From: WHSW01 sp963821345
GTDB lineage: Bacteria > Actinomycetota > Thermoleophilia > Solirubrobacterales > 70-9
Direction: 5' to 3'
Assembly (NCBI GenBank): GCA_963821345.1
Contig: CAWGDM010000001.1
Location: 248,001-312,000 of the forward strand
Length of the DNA stretch: 64,000 nt
Part shown: positions 33,439 through 41,911 of the stretch, piece by piece
Numbering within the stretch: the first letter of the stretch is position 1
Layout of the letters: each line of letters starts with the position of its first letter
Program-made: the position numbers and the translations under genes
The notes under the pieces: model-generated
What the model was told of the DNA's origin: nothing
Databases searched by the model: none
What the model saw: the letters and a program-made list of their open reading frames with translations, nothing else

Positions 33439-35007
33439 ATGCGCGAGAGAAATCCCGAGACGCTCGAGGAGAAGCTCGGCTACCTGCGTGAGTTGCGCGA
33501 GCAGGCGTTCCACTCGGCCTCCGAGGAAGCGGTCGAAAAGCAGCACGCGAAGGGCAAGCTGACCGCGCGCGAGCGGGTCGAGAAGCTGCTCGACCCGGGC
33601 TCGTTCGAGGAGCTCGACACCTTCGTTCGCCACCGGACGCACGAGTTCGACATGGACAAGAAGCGCCCCTACGGCGACGCCGTGGTCACCGGCTACGGGA
33701 CGATCGACGGCCGCCCGATGTTCGTCTTCAGCCAGGACTTCACCGTCTTCGGCGGCTCGCTCGGCGAGGTGATGGCGGAGAAGATGTGCAAGGTCATGGA
33801 CCTGGCTGCGAAGGTCGGCGCCCCGGTGATCGGGATCAACGACTCCGGCGGCGCGCGGATCCAGGAGGGCGTGGTCTCGCTGGGCGCCTACGGCGACGTC
33901 TTCGTCCGCAACGTCAACTGCTCCGGGGTGATCCCGCAGATCTCGGCGATCATGGGCCCGTGCGCGGGCGGCGCCGTCTACTCGCCGGCGATGACCGACT
34001 TCATCTTCATGGTCAAGGAGACCTCGCACATGTTCATCACCGGCCCCGAGGTGATCAAGACGGTCACCGGCGAGGAGGTGGAGTTCGAGGAGCTGGGCGG
34101 GGCGATGACCCACAACTCCAAGTCCGGCGTCGCCCACTTCGCCGCCGAGAACGAGGAGGCCTGCCTGGAGGACATCCGCTACCTGATGTCCTTCCTGCCG
34201 CTCAACAACCTCGAGATGCCGCCCCGGGTCGAGCCCTATGACGACCCCGAGCGGATGGACGAGGCGCTCGACTCGGTCGTCCCGCCCGACCCGCAGAAGC
34301 CCTACGACATGCGCGAGGTGGTCTCGCTGGTGGTCGACGACGGCGAGTTCTTCGAGGTCCAGGAGCACTTCGCCCAGAACATCATCATCGGCTTCAGCCG
34401 CCTCGACGGCTATCCGGTCGGAATCGTCGGCAACCAGCCCAAGCACCTCGCCGGGGTGCTCGACATCGAGTCGTCGGAGAAGGCGGCGCGCTTCGTCCGC
34501 TTCTGCGACGCCTTCAACGTCCCGCTGATCACCTTCACCGACGTCCCCGGCTTCCTCCCCGGCACCTCGCAGGAGTGGAACGGGATCATCCGCCACGGCG
34601 CGAAGCTGCTGTACGCGTTCACCGAGGCGACGGTGCCGAAGCTGACCGTGGTCACCCGCAAGGCCTACGGCGGCGCCTACGACGTCATGAACTCCAAGCA
34701 CATGCTCGCCGACTTCAACTTCGCCTGGCCGCAGGCCGAGGTCGCGGTGATGGGGCCCGAGGGCGCCGTCAACATCATCTACCGCCGCGACATCGCCAAG
34801 TCGCCGACTCCCGACGAGCGACGCCAGAAGCTGATCGACGACTACAAGGCCCACTTCGCCAATCCCTACTCCGCCGCCGAGCGCGGCTACATCGACGACG
34901 TGATCGAGCCGCGCCAGACGCGGCCGAAGCTGATCCGCGCCTTGCGGACGCTGCAGACCAAGCGCGTCGACCAGCCGAAGCGCAAGCACGGCAACATCCC
35001 CCTCTGA
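33439..35007 (+). CDS. Acyl-CoA carboxylase beta subunit (propionyl-CoA carboxylase type)
   Basis: 522-aa carboxyltransferase subunit that transfers CO2 from carboxybiotin to propionyl-CoA or a similar acyl-CoA. The N-terminal half has KQHAKGKLTARERVEKLLDP, the oxyanion-hole region (GINDSGGARIQEGV) and MGPCAGGAVYSPAMTDF. The C-terminal half has VPGFLPGTSQEWNGI and RKAYGGAYDVMNSKH. Strongly conserved over the full length. Together with the mutase 1 kb upstream it forms a methylmalonyl pathway neighbourhood. The biotin-carboxylase alpha subunit is not here; a short epsilon-like candidate is at 45303. Confidence 0.94.
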   Translation: MRERNPETLEEKLGYLRELREQAFHSASEEAVEKQHAKGKLTARERVEKLLDPGSFEELDTFVRHRTHEFDMDKKRPYGDAVVTGYGTIDGRPMFVFSQDFTVFGGSLGEVMAEKMCKVMDLAAKVGAPVIGINDSGGARIQEGVVSLGAYGDVFVRNVNCSGVIPQISAIMGPCAGGAVYSPAMTDFIFMVKETSHMFITGPEVIKTVTGEEVEFEELGGAMTHNSKSGVAHFAAENEEACLEDIRYLMSFLPLNNLEMPPRVEPYDDPERMDEALDSVVPPDPQKPYDMREVVSLVVDDGEFFEVQEHFAQNIIIGFSRLDGYPVGIVGNQPKHLAGVLDIESSEKAARFVRFCDAFNVPLITFTDVPGFLPGTSQEWNGIIRHGAKLLYAFTEATVPKLTVVTRKAYGGAYDVMNSKHMLADFNFAWPQAEVAVMGPEGAVNIIYRRDIAKSPTPDERRQKLIDDYKAHFANPYSAAERGYIDDVIEPRQTRPKLIRALRTLQTKRVDQPKRKHGNIPL

Positions 35008-35010
35008 TCC

Positions 35011-35523
35011 GTGAAGCGAGACCAGCTCATCTTCCTCGGCGCCCTGCTCGCCGCCGCCGTGATCGCGGTGATCATCGTCGTGGCGACCGGCGGCGACGAC
35101 GGCTCCTCGTCGTCGTCGACGAGCGACGTCGATACCTCGACCAAGCCAGAGGTCGAGGTCCCCGACGGCCCGCCGCCGGAGACGCTGCAGGTCAACGACA
35201 TCGTCGAGGGCGACGGCCCCGAGGCGCAGCCCGGCGACACGCTGACGATGCAGTACGTCGGCGTCAACTACGACGACGGTAAGCAGTTCGACGCCTCCTG
35301 GGACAACGGCCAGCCGTTCACCTTCGTGCTCGGTCAGGGACAGGTGATCCCCGGCTGGGACCAGGGCATCCAGGGGATGAAGGTCGGCGGCCGGCGAGAG
35401 CTGATCGTGCCGCCCGACCTCGGCTACGGCTCGCAGGGCCAGCCGCCGGTGATCAAGCCGAACGAGACCCTGGTCTTCGTCGTCGACCTGCTCGACGCGC
35501 AGCCGACGCCCGCCGGCGGCTGA
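35011..35523 (+). CDS. FKBP-type peptidyl-prolyl isomerase, membrane-anchored
   Basis: 170 aa from GTG 35011, only 3 bp after the carboxylase stop. An N-terminal membrane anchor (LIFLGALLAAAVIAVIIVVA), an acidic Ser/Thr linker, and a single FKBP domain (about 60-165: QFDASWDNGQPFTFVLGQGQ, VIPGWDQGIQGMKVGGRREL, VPPDLGYGSQG). It catalyses proline cis/trans isomerisation on the outer side of the membrane. Coupling to the carboxylase gene is by position only. Confidence 0.88.
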   Translation: MKRDQLIFLGALLAAAVIAVIIVVATGGDDGSSSSSTSDVDTSTKPEVEVPDGPPPETLQVNDIVEGDGPEAQPGDTLTMQYVGVNYDDGKQFDASWDNGQPFTFVLGQGQVIPGWDQGIQGMKVGGRRELIVPPDLGYGSQGQPPVIKPNETLVFVVDLLDAQPTPAGG

Positions 35524-35567
35524 TCAGGCCCGAGCGATCCCCCCTGTGGCGGGATACTGCGCGGGCG

Positions 35568-35975
35568 ATGTCGCAGGAGAACGCGAAGATCGTTCGACAA
35601 CTCTTTGACGCGTGGAACCGTGGTGACGTTGACGGCTGGCTTGAGCTGATCGATCCAGACGGCGAGTGGTCCTCCGCGATCCTTCGCCAGGTCGAGGGAA
35701 ACGAAGCCGCGTCCTTTCGGGGACACCGAGAGCTGAGACGATTCTGGGACGAGTGGCACGAGCTCTGGGATCTGACGGTTGAGCCCTCCGAGATTCGTGA
35801 CCTCGGGGGAACGGTCGTAGTGCTCGCCGGCATGCACACCCGCGGCGGCGAGAGCGGTGTCGACCTGGACCGTGAGGTCGGATACGTCATGGAGATCGAC
35901 GGTGGTCTGGTTCGTAGATCGCGCGCCTACTTCGGCGCGGAGGCAGCCCTCGAAGCCGCCGGACTATCGGAGTAG
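35568..35975 (+). CDS. SnoaL/NTF2-like protein, paralog A
   Basis: 135 aa. Begins MSQENAKIVRQLFDAWNRGD and ends EAALEAAGLSE. Both ends recur in the next gene and in the gene at 59989, so these are members of one family. The interior follows the NTF2 alpha+beta-barrel pattern (DPDGEWSSAIL, GHRELRRFWDEWHELWD). A tandem paralog starts 3 bp downstream. The fixed C-terminal EAAGLSE may be a localisation or interaction tag. Substrate unknown. Confidence 0.8.
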   Translation: MSQENAKIVRQLFDAWNRGDVDGWLELIDPDGEWSSAILRQVEGNEAASFRGHRELRRFWDEWHELWDLTVEPSEIRDLGGTVVVLAGMHTRGGESGVDLDREVGYVMEIDGGLVRRSRAYFGAEAALEAAGLSE

Positions 35976-35978
35976 GCG

Positions 35979-36386
35979 ATGTCGCGGGAGAACCTCGACG
36001 TCTTTAAGAGGGGGACCGATGCGTTCAACCGCCGAGACTTCGAAGCGTGGTTGGCGGAGCTCGACCCGGAGGTGGAGTGGCAGTCGGCGCTGCCGATCCT
36101 GCTGACGACGGGCGACGGCGTGTACCAGGGACACGAGCGCCTGCGCGAGATGCTCCGGGAGCTTGACGATGCCCTGGACGAGCTCACGGTCGAGTACTCG
36201 GACATCCGCGACCTCGGCGATCGAGTGCTCGCTATCGGTCGGCTTCACACCCTCGGCAACCTGAGCGGAGCCGCGACCGACTCGTCCTTCGCCATTCTGT
36301 GCGACTACAAGGGCGGCAAGACGACGCGGGTCCGAACCTATCTGAACCCCGCCGAAGCCCTAGAAGCCGCCGGGCTGTCGGAGTAG
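35979..36386 (+). CDS. SnoaL/NTF2-like protein, paralog B
   Basis: 135 aa, same length as the upstream paralog. Begins MSRENLDVFKRGTDAFNRRD and ends EALEAAGLSE. The interior (DPEVEWQSALPILLTTGDGV, GHERLREMLRELDDALDELT) diverges clearly from paralog A, so the duplication is old. Tandem, probably one operon with its neighbour. Confidence 0.8.
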   Translation: MSRENLDVFKRGTDAFNRRDFEAWLAELDPEVEWQSALPILLTTGDGVYQGHERLREMLRELDDALDELTVEYSDIRDLGDRVLAIGRLHTLGNLSGAATDSSFAILCDYKGGKTTRVRTYLNPAEALEAAGLSE

Positions 36387-36508
36387 GCCGCTCGCCGCCA
36401 TTACAGGTCCTCCGGGCCCGGACCTCCCCAGCTGTGGGCCGTTTCGATTGCCCGGCCCGACGTGAAACACTCGGCCCTCGAGTTTCGAAGCGATAGGAGG
36501 AGATCCGA

Positions 36509-36925
36509 ATGGCTGAAGGCACAGGACTGATCAAGCGCTTCTACGAGGACGTGATCGGGAACGGCGATCTCGCGCTGATCGACGAGCTGACGACCGAGGA
36601 CATCGTCGATCACGAGGAGGGGCTTCCCGGGCAGCCCTCCGGTCGAGAGGGCGTGAAGTTCTTCGTCAACGCAATGCGGGAGGCGTTCCCCGACGTTCGA
36701 CTTAAGTCGATCGAGCCGATGATGGCCGACGGAAATCTCGAAGCCGCCCGCACCATCGTCGCTGGAACCCACGAAGGGGAGCTGATGGGAGTTGCCGCGA
36801 CCGGCAAGAGCGTCGAGTTCGAGTCCATCGACATCATCCGCGTCGAGGACGGAAAGGTTGCTGAGCATTGGGGCGTAACCGACACGATGAGCCTCATGCA
36901 GCAGCTCGGCGCAATCCCCGAGTAG
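36509..36925 (+). CDS. SnoaL-type ester cyclase-like protein
   Basis: 138 aa with ribosome-binding site GATAGGAGGAG upstream of ATG 36509. Typical ester-cyclase signature: VIGNGDLALIDELTTEDIVD (N-terminal helix and first strand), GREGVKFFVNAMREAFPDV, then VEFESIDIIRVEDGKVAEHW. Relatives cyclise polyketide esters, but many members have other roles. It does not share the EAAGLSE end of the two upstream paralogs. Confidence 0.83.
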   Translation: MAEGTGLIKRFYEDVIGNGDLALIDELTTEDIVDHEEGLPGQPSGREGVKFFVNAMREAFPDVRLKSIEPMMADGNLEAARTIVAGTHEGELMGVAATGKSVEFESIDIIRVEDGKVAEHWGVTDTMSLMQQLGAIPE

Positions 36926-36986
36926 CCCGTTCGTCTCAGGCGCTCGCACTCACGGCGAGCGCCGGTTACAGCAGCAAGGTGCCTCG

Positions 36987-37814
36987 ATGTCCGACATCGT
37001 CCTGATTCATGGCCTGTGGATGACGCCGCTGAGCTGGCAGGGCTGGAAGGAGCGCTTCGAGAGTCGCGGGCACAACGTGCTCGCCCCCGGCTGGCCCGGA
37101 ATCGATGACCGCGACGTGCAGGCGATCCGTGACGACCCCTCGGCATTGGAGGGTCTCGGGCTCGAGGACGTCACCGACCATTACGCGGCGATTGTCCGCG
37201 GCCTCGACGCACCGCCCGTGATCATGGGCCACTCCTTCGGCGGGCTCGTGACGCAGATCCTGCTCGACCGCGGCCTCGGCGCCGCTGGAGTCGCGGTCTG
37301 CTCATCGCCCTTCAAAGGCATCATGGCGCTGTCGCCCTCCACTGTGCGGGTGGTCATGCCGGCTCTGAGGAACCCATTCGGGAAGGGGCGGACGGTGATG
37401 CTGACCCCCGAGCAGTTCAACTACGCCTTCGCGAACACGATGGACGCCGACGAGGCGGCGGAGGCCTATGCGCGCCTGCCGATCCCCGGTCCCGCAAGGC
37501 CGCTGTGGCAGGCCGCGCTTGCCAATGTCAACCCCAACGCAGTCACCAAGGTCAACTACAAGAACGACGACCGGGCGCCCCTGCTCCTCCTCGCCGCCGG
37601 CAATGACCACGTGATCCCGCTGTCAGTCTCGAGGGCAGCCTTCAAGCGCCACAGCAAGTCCAAGGCGAAGACGGACCTCAAGGTGTACCCCGACCGCAGC
37701 CACGAGATCGTCGGTGAGCGCGGATGGGAAGAGGTCGCCGACCATGCACTCGACTGGGCGGAGCGAAACGCCGCCAAGACCGATCACGGCGCACGATCAG
37801 GGCACCGTCGCTGA
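36987..37814 (+). CDS. Alpha/beta hydrolase
   Basis: 275-aa alpha/beta-fold hydrolase. Oxyanion region HGLWMTPLSW, nucleophile elbow GHSFGG (Ser83), acid/base region LLLAAGNDHVIPLSVS and catalytic His in DRSHEIVGERGW. Esterase, lipase or haloalkane-type chemistry is possible. It starts 61 bp after the ester-cyclase-like gene and could be cotranscribed. Convergent with the MmpL gene. Cytosolic, no signal peptide. Confidence 0.87.
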   Translation: MSDIVLIHGLWMTPLSWQGWKERFESRGHNVLAPGWPGIDDRDVQAIRDDPSALEGLGLEDVTDHYAAIVRGLDAPPVIMGHSFGGLVTQILLDRGLGAAGVAVCSSPFKGIMALSPSTVRVVMPALRNPFGKGRTVMLTPEQFNYAFANTMDADEAAEAYARLPIPGPARPLWQAALANVNPNAVTKVNYKNDDRAPLLLLAAGNDHVIPLSVSRAAFKRHSKSKAKTDLKVYPDRSHEIVGERGWEEVADHALDWAERNAAKTDHGARSGHRR

Positions 37815-37835
37815 TCCCACTCACGCGCTCAAGCC

Positions 37836-39980
37836 CTACGTCGTCTCGGTCGCGACCTGGTCGGCCGGCTTCCTGGCCGTGTCCGTCCCTGCGCCGCTGG
37901 CCAGCGCAGACGGCCACCAAACCCGATCGCCGATCTCGAGTACCAACGCCGGGACGAGCAGGGTGCGGACGATGAACGTGTCGAGCAAGACCCCGATCGC
38001 GATCGTGAAGCCGATCTCGGTCAGGCTGACCAGCGGTAGCACGGCCAGAGCCGAGAAGGTGCCGGCGAGCACGATTCCGGCGGAAGTGATGACGGTCCCT
38101 GTCACGGCGAGGCCACGGAGCATGCCCTCCCGGGTGCCGTGGGTGACGGTCTCCTCTCGCACCCGCGTCATGAGGAAGATGTTGTAGTCGATGCCCAGGG
38201 CGACCAAGAAGATGAACGCGAACAGGGGCAGGGTCGGATCCAGGCCGGGGAAGTCGAAGACGTTCTCGAAGAAGAACGTCGCGATCCCCATCGCGGCGCC
38301 GTAGGAGAGGATCACCGTCCCGATCAGGACAAGCGGCGCGACTACGGCGCGCAGCAGCGCCATCAGGATCAGCATCACGAGGACGAGCGCGATCGGGACG
38401 ACCAGCCGGTTGTCGCGGGCCGCCGATTGACGCAGGTCGTACTCCTCGGCGGTCGGGCCGCCGACGAGGACGCCATCACCGCCGGCGCCATGCGCCGCCT
38501 CCCGGATTCCGGGCACGAGATCGAAACCCGCGGTGCTGTACGGATCCTGATCAAGCGTCGCCTCGAGCTTGACCCCCGTCGGGCCCTGCTCCTCCTCGGG
38601 ACTGATCACCGCCACCCCGGGCGCGTCGGCAACCGCGGTGCGGATGGCGTCCAGCTTCGCCTCGTCGGTGACGACGATGTTCGTCGGCGCGTTGGCCCCC
38701 GCCGGGAAGCTCTGTTCGATCAGCTTCTGGCCTTCGGCCGAGTCGACGTCATTGCGGAAGCCATTGCCGCTGGTCAGATCGCTGTTCACCTGGGTAAGCC
38801 CGAGGCAGAGCACCAAGAGCAGGACCGTGGTTCCGATCCAGACCCGGCGCGGGCCGCGACCGACCCATGCGGCGATCCGGCTCCAGAGGCCGTGCGTCTC
38901 GTCAACTCCCTCGCTGCCGACGCGCGGGATAAAGGGCCAGAACGCGCGGCGGCCGGTGATCGCCAGGAGCGCCGGAAGGACGGTCAGCATCGAGACCATT
39001 GCCAGCCCGACGCCCATCGCGCCGATCGGGCCGAGCCCCGCGGTGCTGGTGACCTCGGCAATTGACAGCGTGAGCAGGGCGGCCATCACCGTCAGCCCCG
39101 AGGCGACGATTGCCGGCCCGGCCCGGAGCATCGCGATCCGGACCGCGTCGTGTTTGTCCTCGTGGCTGCGAAGCTCCTCGCGATAGCGCGAAACGAGCAG
39201 CAATCCGTAGTCGGTACCCGCGCCGAAGACGAGCACCGGCAGGATCCCGCCCGACTGGCCGGTCACGGTGACCCCGGCCTCGGCCAGCAGGTACCCCAGG
39301 CCGCGGGAGGTGAGCTCAGCCATGATCACCGAGAAGAACGGGATCAGCCAGAAGATCGGGCTGCGGTAGATGATGATCAGCAGCACCAGGACCAGCGCCG
39401 CGGTTGCGTACAGCAGCGTGCCGTCGATCGAGTCGAAGACATCGATCGCATCGGCCGAAAAGCCGGCGGGGCCGGTCACCTTCGCCTCGAGCCCGGGCGG
39501 CAGATCCTCGAGCGCGGCCTTGATGTCGTCGGTGGCGTCGACCAGAAGGTCGCCGGCCTCGTTGCTGTCGTCCTCGACCGTGATCGGAGTGATCAGCAGG
39601 GCCGAACTGTCGTCCTCGGAGTAGATCGGGGCACCGGTCTCGCCCACCCCCTCGCGCGGGTCGGCGTTGAGCGCGGCCTGGGTCTCCTCGATCACCTCGC
39701 GGTCGGCCTCGGTCAGTCCGCCGTCGCGGTTGAAGACCGTGATCGCCTCCGAGATGTCCCCGGAGGGGAAGTCCTCGAGCTCCTCGATCGCCTTTACCGA
39801 CTCCGCGTCGGCCGGCAGATAGTCCGCGGGATCGTTCTGCTGGGCATCCTCGAACTTGCCCGCGAGCGGGCCCATGACGACGAAGATCACCAGCCATACG
39901 CCCAGGACGACCCACTTCGAACGACGCCCTGCGGGCACACCCGCGAGCCTGTGCCCGACCGCTCTCAGTCTGTCTTGCAT
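37836..39980 (-). CDS. MMPL-family RND transporter
   Basis: 714-aa membrane transporter with the RND/MmpL plan: one N-terminal TM (SKWVVLGVWLVIFVVMGPLA), an extracytoplasmic loop, five TMs, then a second TM set, with the motif GAGTDYGLLLVSRYREE in the first half and ALGIDYNIFLMTRVREE in the second. These motifs mark the proton-relay helices. It probably exports a lipid or hydrophobic compound using the proton gradient. The gene stands alone on the minus strand; the SRPBCC gene at 40074 lies 93 bp upstream on the same strand. Confidence 0.92.
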   Translation of the reverse strand: MQDRLRAVGHRLAGVPAGRRSKWVVLGVWLVIFVVMGPLAGKFEDAQQNDPADYLPADAESVKAIEELEDFPSGDISEAITVFNRDGGLTEADREVIEETQAALNADPREGVGETGAPIYSEDDSSALLITPITVEDDSNEAGDLLVDATDDIKAALEDLPPGLEAKVTGPAGFSADAIDVFDSIDGTLLYATAALVLVLLIIIYRSPIFWLIPFFSVIMAELTSRGLGYLLAEAGVTVTGQSGGILPVLVFGAGTDYGLLLVSRYREELRSHEDKHDAVRIAMLRAGPAIVASGLTVMAALLTLSIAEVTSTAGLGPIGAMGVGLAMVSMLTVLPALLAITGRRAFWPFIPRVGSEGVDETHGLWSRIAAWVGRGPRRVWIGTTVLLLVLCLGLTQVNSDLTSGNGFRNDVDSAEGQKLIEQSFPAGANAPTNIVVTDEAKLDAIRTAVADAPGVAVISPEEEQGPTGVKLEATLDQDPYSTAGFDLVPGIREAAHGAGGDGVLVGGPTAEEYDLRQSAARDNRLVVPIALVLVMLILMALLRAVVAPLVLIGTVILSYGAAMGIATFFFENVFDFPGLDPTLPLFAFIFLVALGIDYNIFLMTRVREETVTHGTREGMLRGLAVTGTVITSAGIVLAGTFSALAVLPLVSLTEIGFTIAIGVLLDTFIVRTLLVPALVLEIGDRVWWPSALASGAGTDTARKPADQVATETT

Positions 39981-40073
39981 CCTGTGGCCCCCGACGCCTC
40001 GGATCTCAGTGACGATTCCAACCTATGCGATTCGGCGGCGCGAACGTACGCCCCGCTGACGAGTCTTGGCCGC

Positions 40074-40520
40074 TCAGCCTTCGAGAAGCGTGCGCAGCTT
40101 CTCGAGGTCCTTCCGCAGCCCTGAACGCACCATGCCGCCCAGCACCGGGCGTAGCACGCGGCTCGCGCCGGTCGGCGTGAGCTCGATCTCGTAGGTGAAG
40201 TTGGCTGCGTCCCCGGTGGGCTCCGCGACTACGCTGCGGCGTCCACGGAGGCCGCCGATCGTGCCCTCGCCCTCGAAGCGGTACGAAGCGCCGGGCTCGA
40301 ACTCGGTGACCACCGTGTCGGCGACGTAATCACGGCCCAGGTTGTGGACGACCTCGTGGACCTTGGTCCCGGCGGCTGCCGGTCCCGGTGGGTCGGGCTC
40401 CATCGCGGTCAGGCCCTTTCGCCATTGGAGGTCGAACGAGTAGTCGGCGATTGCCGCCCACACCTCCGCAGCAGGCTTTCCGATCAGCACCGACTCTTCG
40501 ACGCGAACTGTCGAGCTCAT
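40074..40520 (-). CDS. SRPBCC/CoxG-like protein
   Basis: 148 aa. Full START/Bet v1-like fold: VRVEESVLIGKPAAEVWAAI at the N-terminus, FEGEGTIGGLRGRRSVVAEP in the middle and the C-terminal helix SGLRKDLEKLRTLLEG. Close to polyketide cyclase/CoxG-type proteins that bind hydrophobic ligands or associate with the membrane. It precedes the MMPL gene on the same strand, so a role in the same lipid pathway is possible. Confidence 0.82.
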   Translation of the reverse strand: MSSTVRVEESVLIGKPAAEVWAAIADYSFDLQWRKGLTAMEPDPPGPAAAGTKVHEVVHNLGRDYVADTVVTEFEPGASYRFEGEGTIGGLRGRRSVVAEPTGDAANFTYEIELTPTGASRVLRPVLGGMVRSGLRKDLEKLRTLLEG

Positions 40521-40746
40521 ATCGCTCCCCTTCCGTGGTGACGAGACGACCCGATTACAACACAGCAGGTGGAGGAGCTCTACTCCGCCGTCACGTGCGG
40601 GCGAACGGCCCTCGCTACGGCATCGTGGTTGTAGGCGGTGGCGGCTTCTGGAACAGGATGCGGCTCTATTGAACGCGAGATGTCGGGGGGCGAAGCCGAC
40701 AATTGCCGAGCGTCCGGGCTCAGGCGTGCTTATACCCCGGTCAATT

Positions 40747-40766
40747 GCTGGGGGAGAGGAGAAGAG
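40747..40766 (+). repeat. Left arm of a 20-bp perfect inverted repeat
   Basis: GCTGGGGGAGAGGAGAAGAG here is the exact reverse complement of 41826-41845. Together the arms enclose two minus-strand genes (40903 and 41308) over 1.1 kb. Confidence 0.8.
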
Positions 40767-40797
40767 AGGGCTGGAAAGCGAGACACCGGCCGGAGGA

Positions 40798-40843
40798 CGA
40801 ACGTCCCGCGTTGAGGGCTATAGGGGGTCGTCCGGGACGTTTG
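40798..40843. repeat. Third copy of the CGAACGTCCC...GGGACGTT palindrome
   Basis: Arms CGAACGTCCC (40798-40807) and GGGACGTTTG (40834-40843). Between them are TGAGG and CTATA at the same spacing as at 19211-19256. About 33 of 46 positions agree with that copy. No intact gene follows. Confidence 0.65.
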
Positions 40844-40902
40844 TCGACGTTGCGCGTTGGACGAGAAGCGGTATTTGCCCGCGGACGGGGGAGCTTCGTG
40901 GA

Positions 40903-41223
40903 TTAGGCCATCGGAGGCGTCTGTTCGACGGCGAAGATCGCCACCTCGTAGTGATCGACCGATGCTGTTTCGCCGGAGCTCGTCACCTCGTCGCGCAGGC
41001 GCGCAGCTTCCGCTTCGCTCGCATTCAATGCTTCGGCGCTCTCCCAAAGGGACATGACGAGGATCGTGCCGCTGTCGCGATCGACCAGGAAGACCGTGCC
41101 CTTCATGCCCTTCGTCTGCCCATACTCGGTCGGCAACACGTTCTTCTTCGTCTCTAACGCGTCCTCGATTGCGTCGGGCGAGGCTCCCTCGTATCGGGTC
41201 AGCCGAGCGAACATCTCATGCAC
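40903..41223 (-). CDS. Small antibiotic-biosynthesis-monooxygenase-like (ABM) protein
   Basis: 106 aa from ATG 41223 (ATG 41214 also possible). A dimeric alpha+beta (ferredoxin-like) fold is suggested by MFARLTRYEGASPDAIEDAL, the strand GTVFLVDRDSGTILVMSLWE and helix ALNASEAEAARLRDEV. Proteins of this shape include ABM monooxygenases and heme-binding enzymes, though many are uncharacterised. It is inside the 20-bp inverted repeat. Function inferred from shape only. Confidence 0.6.
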   Translation of the reverse strand: MHEMFARLTRYEGASPDAIEDALETKKNVLPTEYGQTKGMKGTVFLVDRDSGTILVMSLWESAEALNASEAEAARLRDEVTSSGETASVDHYEVAIFAVEQTPPMA

Positions 41224-41307
41224 CTCCAGATCGCCAGTTCAGTCGAGACGCCTACCGTATAGACGCCTGCGTCCGCCGGCATTCCGTGGGTGGACGAGCG
41301 CGCGCGG

Positions 41308-41772
41308 CTACGAGGTATGGGAGGCGCGCCCCGTTCCGGCTGGGGACGCCGCAGCGGCAGACTTCGCCACGGCCGCGAGCGCGTCCGCGGGATCGCTGTG
41401 GCCGACGATGCGGACGATGAGCCCGTCGCGGACTTCGAATACGCCGGAGGTCCGCATCTCGGTGGGAATGTGGGTCCGTCGCGAGCGGCCGCGCATTCGA
41501 GTCACGACCGCGAACTTGTCCCCGCCGTCGCTGAAGGCTTCGACCTCGTCGTTGGAGAAGTCCTCCCATTCGAAGTAGAAGCGCCGCAGCCCGGCACGTA
41601 CTCCGGCGTGGCCATACCAGACCCCGCGCTCGATCCACGTCTCGGTGGTGGCCCACTCGATATCGGGGTGGAGCAGCGCGAGCAGATCATCGAGCCTGTC
41701 GGGGTGGTAGGCGTCGAGGAAACGCCGGCACAGCTCTCGATTCGAGACGCGCTTATGCTCCGAGGGGCCCAC
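41308..41772 (-). CDS. SnoaL/NTF2-like protein
   Basis: 154 aa from ATG 41772. NTF2-like pattern: NRELCRRFLDAYHPDRLDDL, then LLALLHPDIEWATTETWIER and GVRAGLRRFYFEWEDFSNDE. It shares the fold, but not the EAAGLSE end, with paralogs at 35568, 35979 and 59989. It lies just inside the right arm of the 20-bp inverted repeat. Confidence 0.75.
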   Translation of the reverse strand: MGPSEHKRVSNRELCRRFLDAYHPDRLDDLLALLHPDIEWATTETWIERGVWYGHAGVRAGLRRFYFEWEDFSNDEVEAFSDGGDKFAVVTRMRGRSRRTHIPTEMRTSGVFEVRDGLIVRIVGHSDPADALAAVAKSAAAASPAGTGRASHTS

Positions 41773-41825
41773 CTACCTCCGAACGGTACACCCACCACTG
41801 CGCGGGAGAGTCCGGTTTGGGAGGC

Positions 41826-41845
41826 CTCTTCTCCTCTCCCCCAGC
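41826..41845 (-). repeat. Right arm of the 20-bp inverted repeat
   Basis: Exact reverse complement of 40747-40766. It lies 67 bp upstream of the FG-GAP gene start. Confidence 0.8.
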
Positions 41846-41911
41846 GGGTGTGGGGCATTCCACCCCCAGGGGGACTGGCAACCGGCGGCGAGATCGGCGA
41901 CAGTCCGGGGG

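Larger units (their letters stand above)
40521..40902. other. 382-bp gene-free, repeat-rich spacer
   Basis: No supported gene. It contains one arm of the 20-bp inverted repeat (40747-40766) and a copy of the AbiEi/DUF559 palindrome (40798-40843). Downstream of that palindrome the sequence reads like a decayed start of a related gene (TFVDVARWTRSG). It looks like a graveyard of mobile sequence. Confidence 0.5.

Noticed and set aside
32707..34989. 760-codon open frame antisense to the acyl-CoA carboxylase gene
   Set aside because: High-GC shadow frame of a strongly conserved gene; translation is low-complexity.
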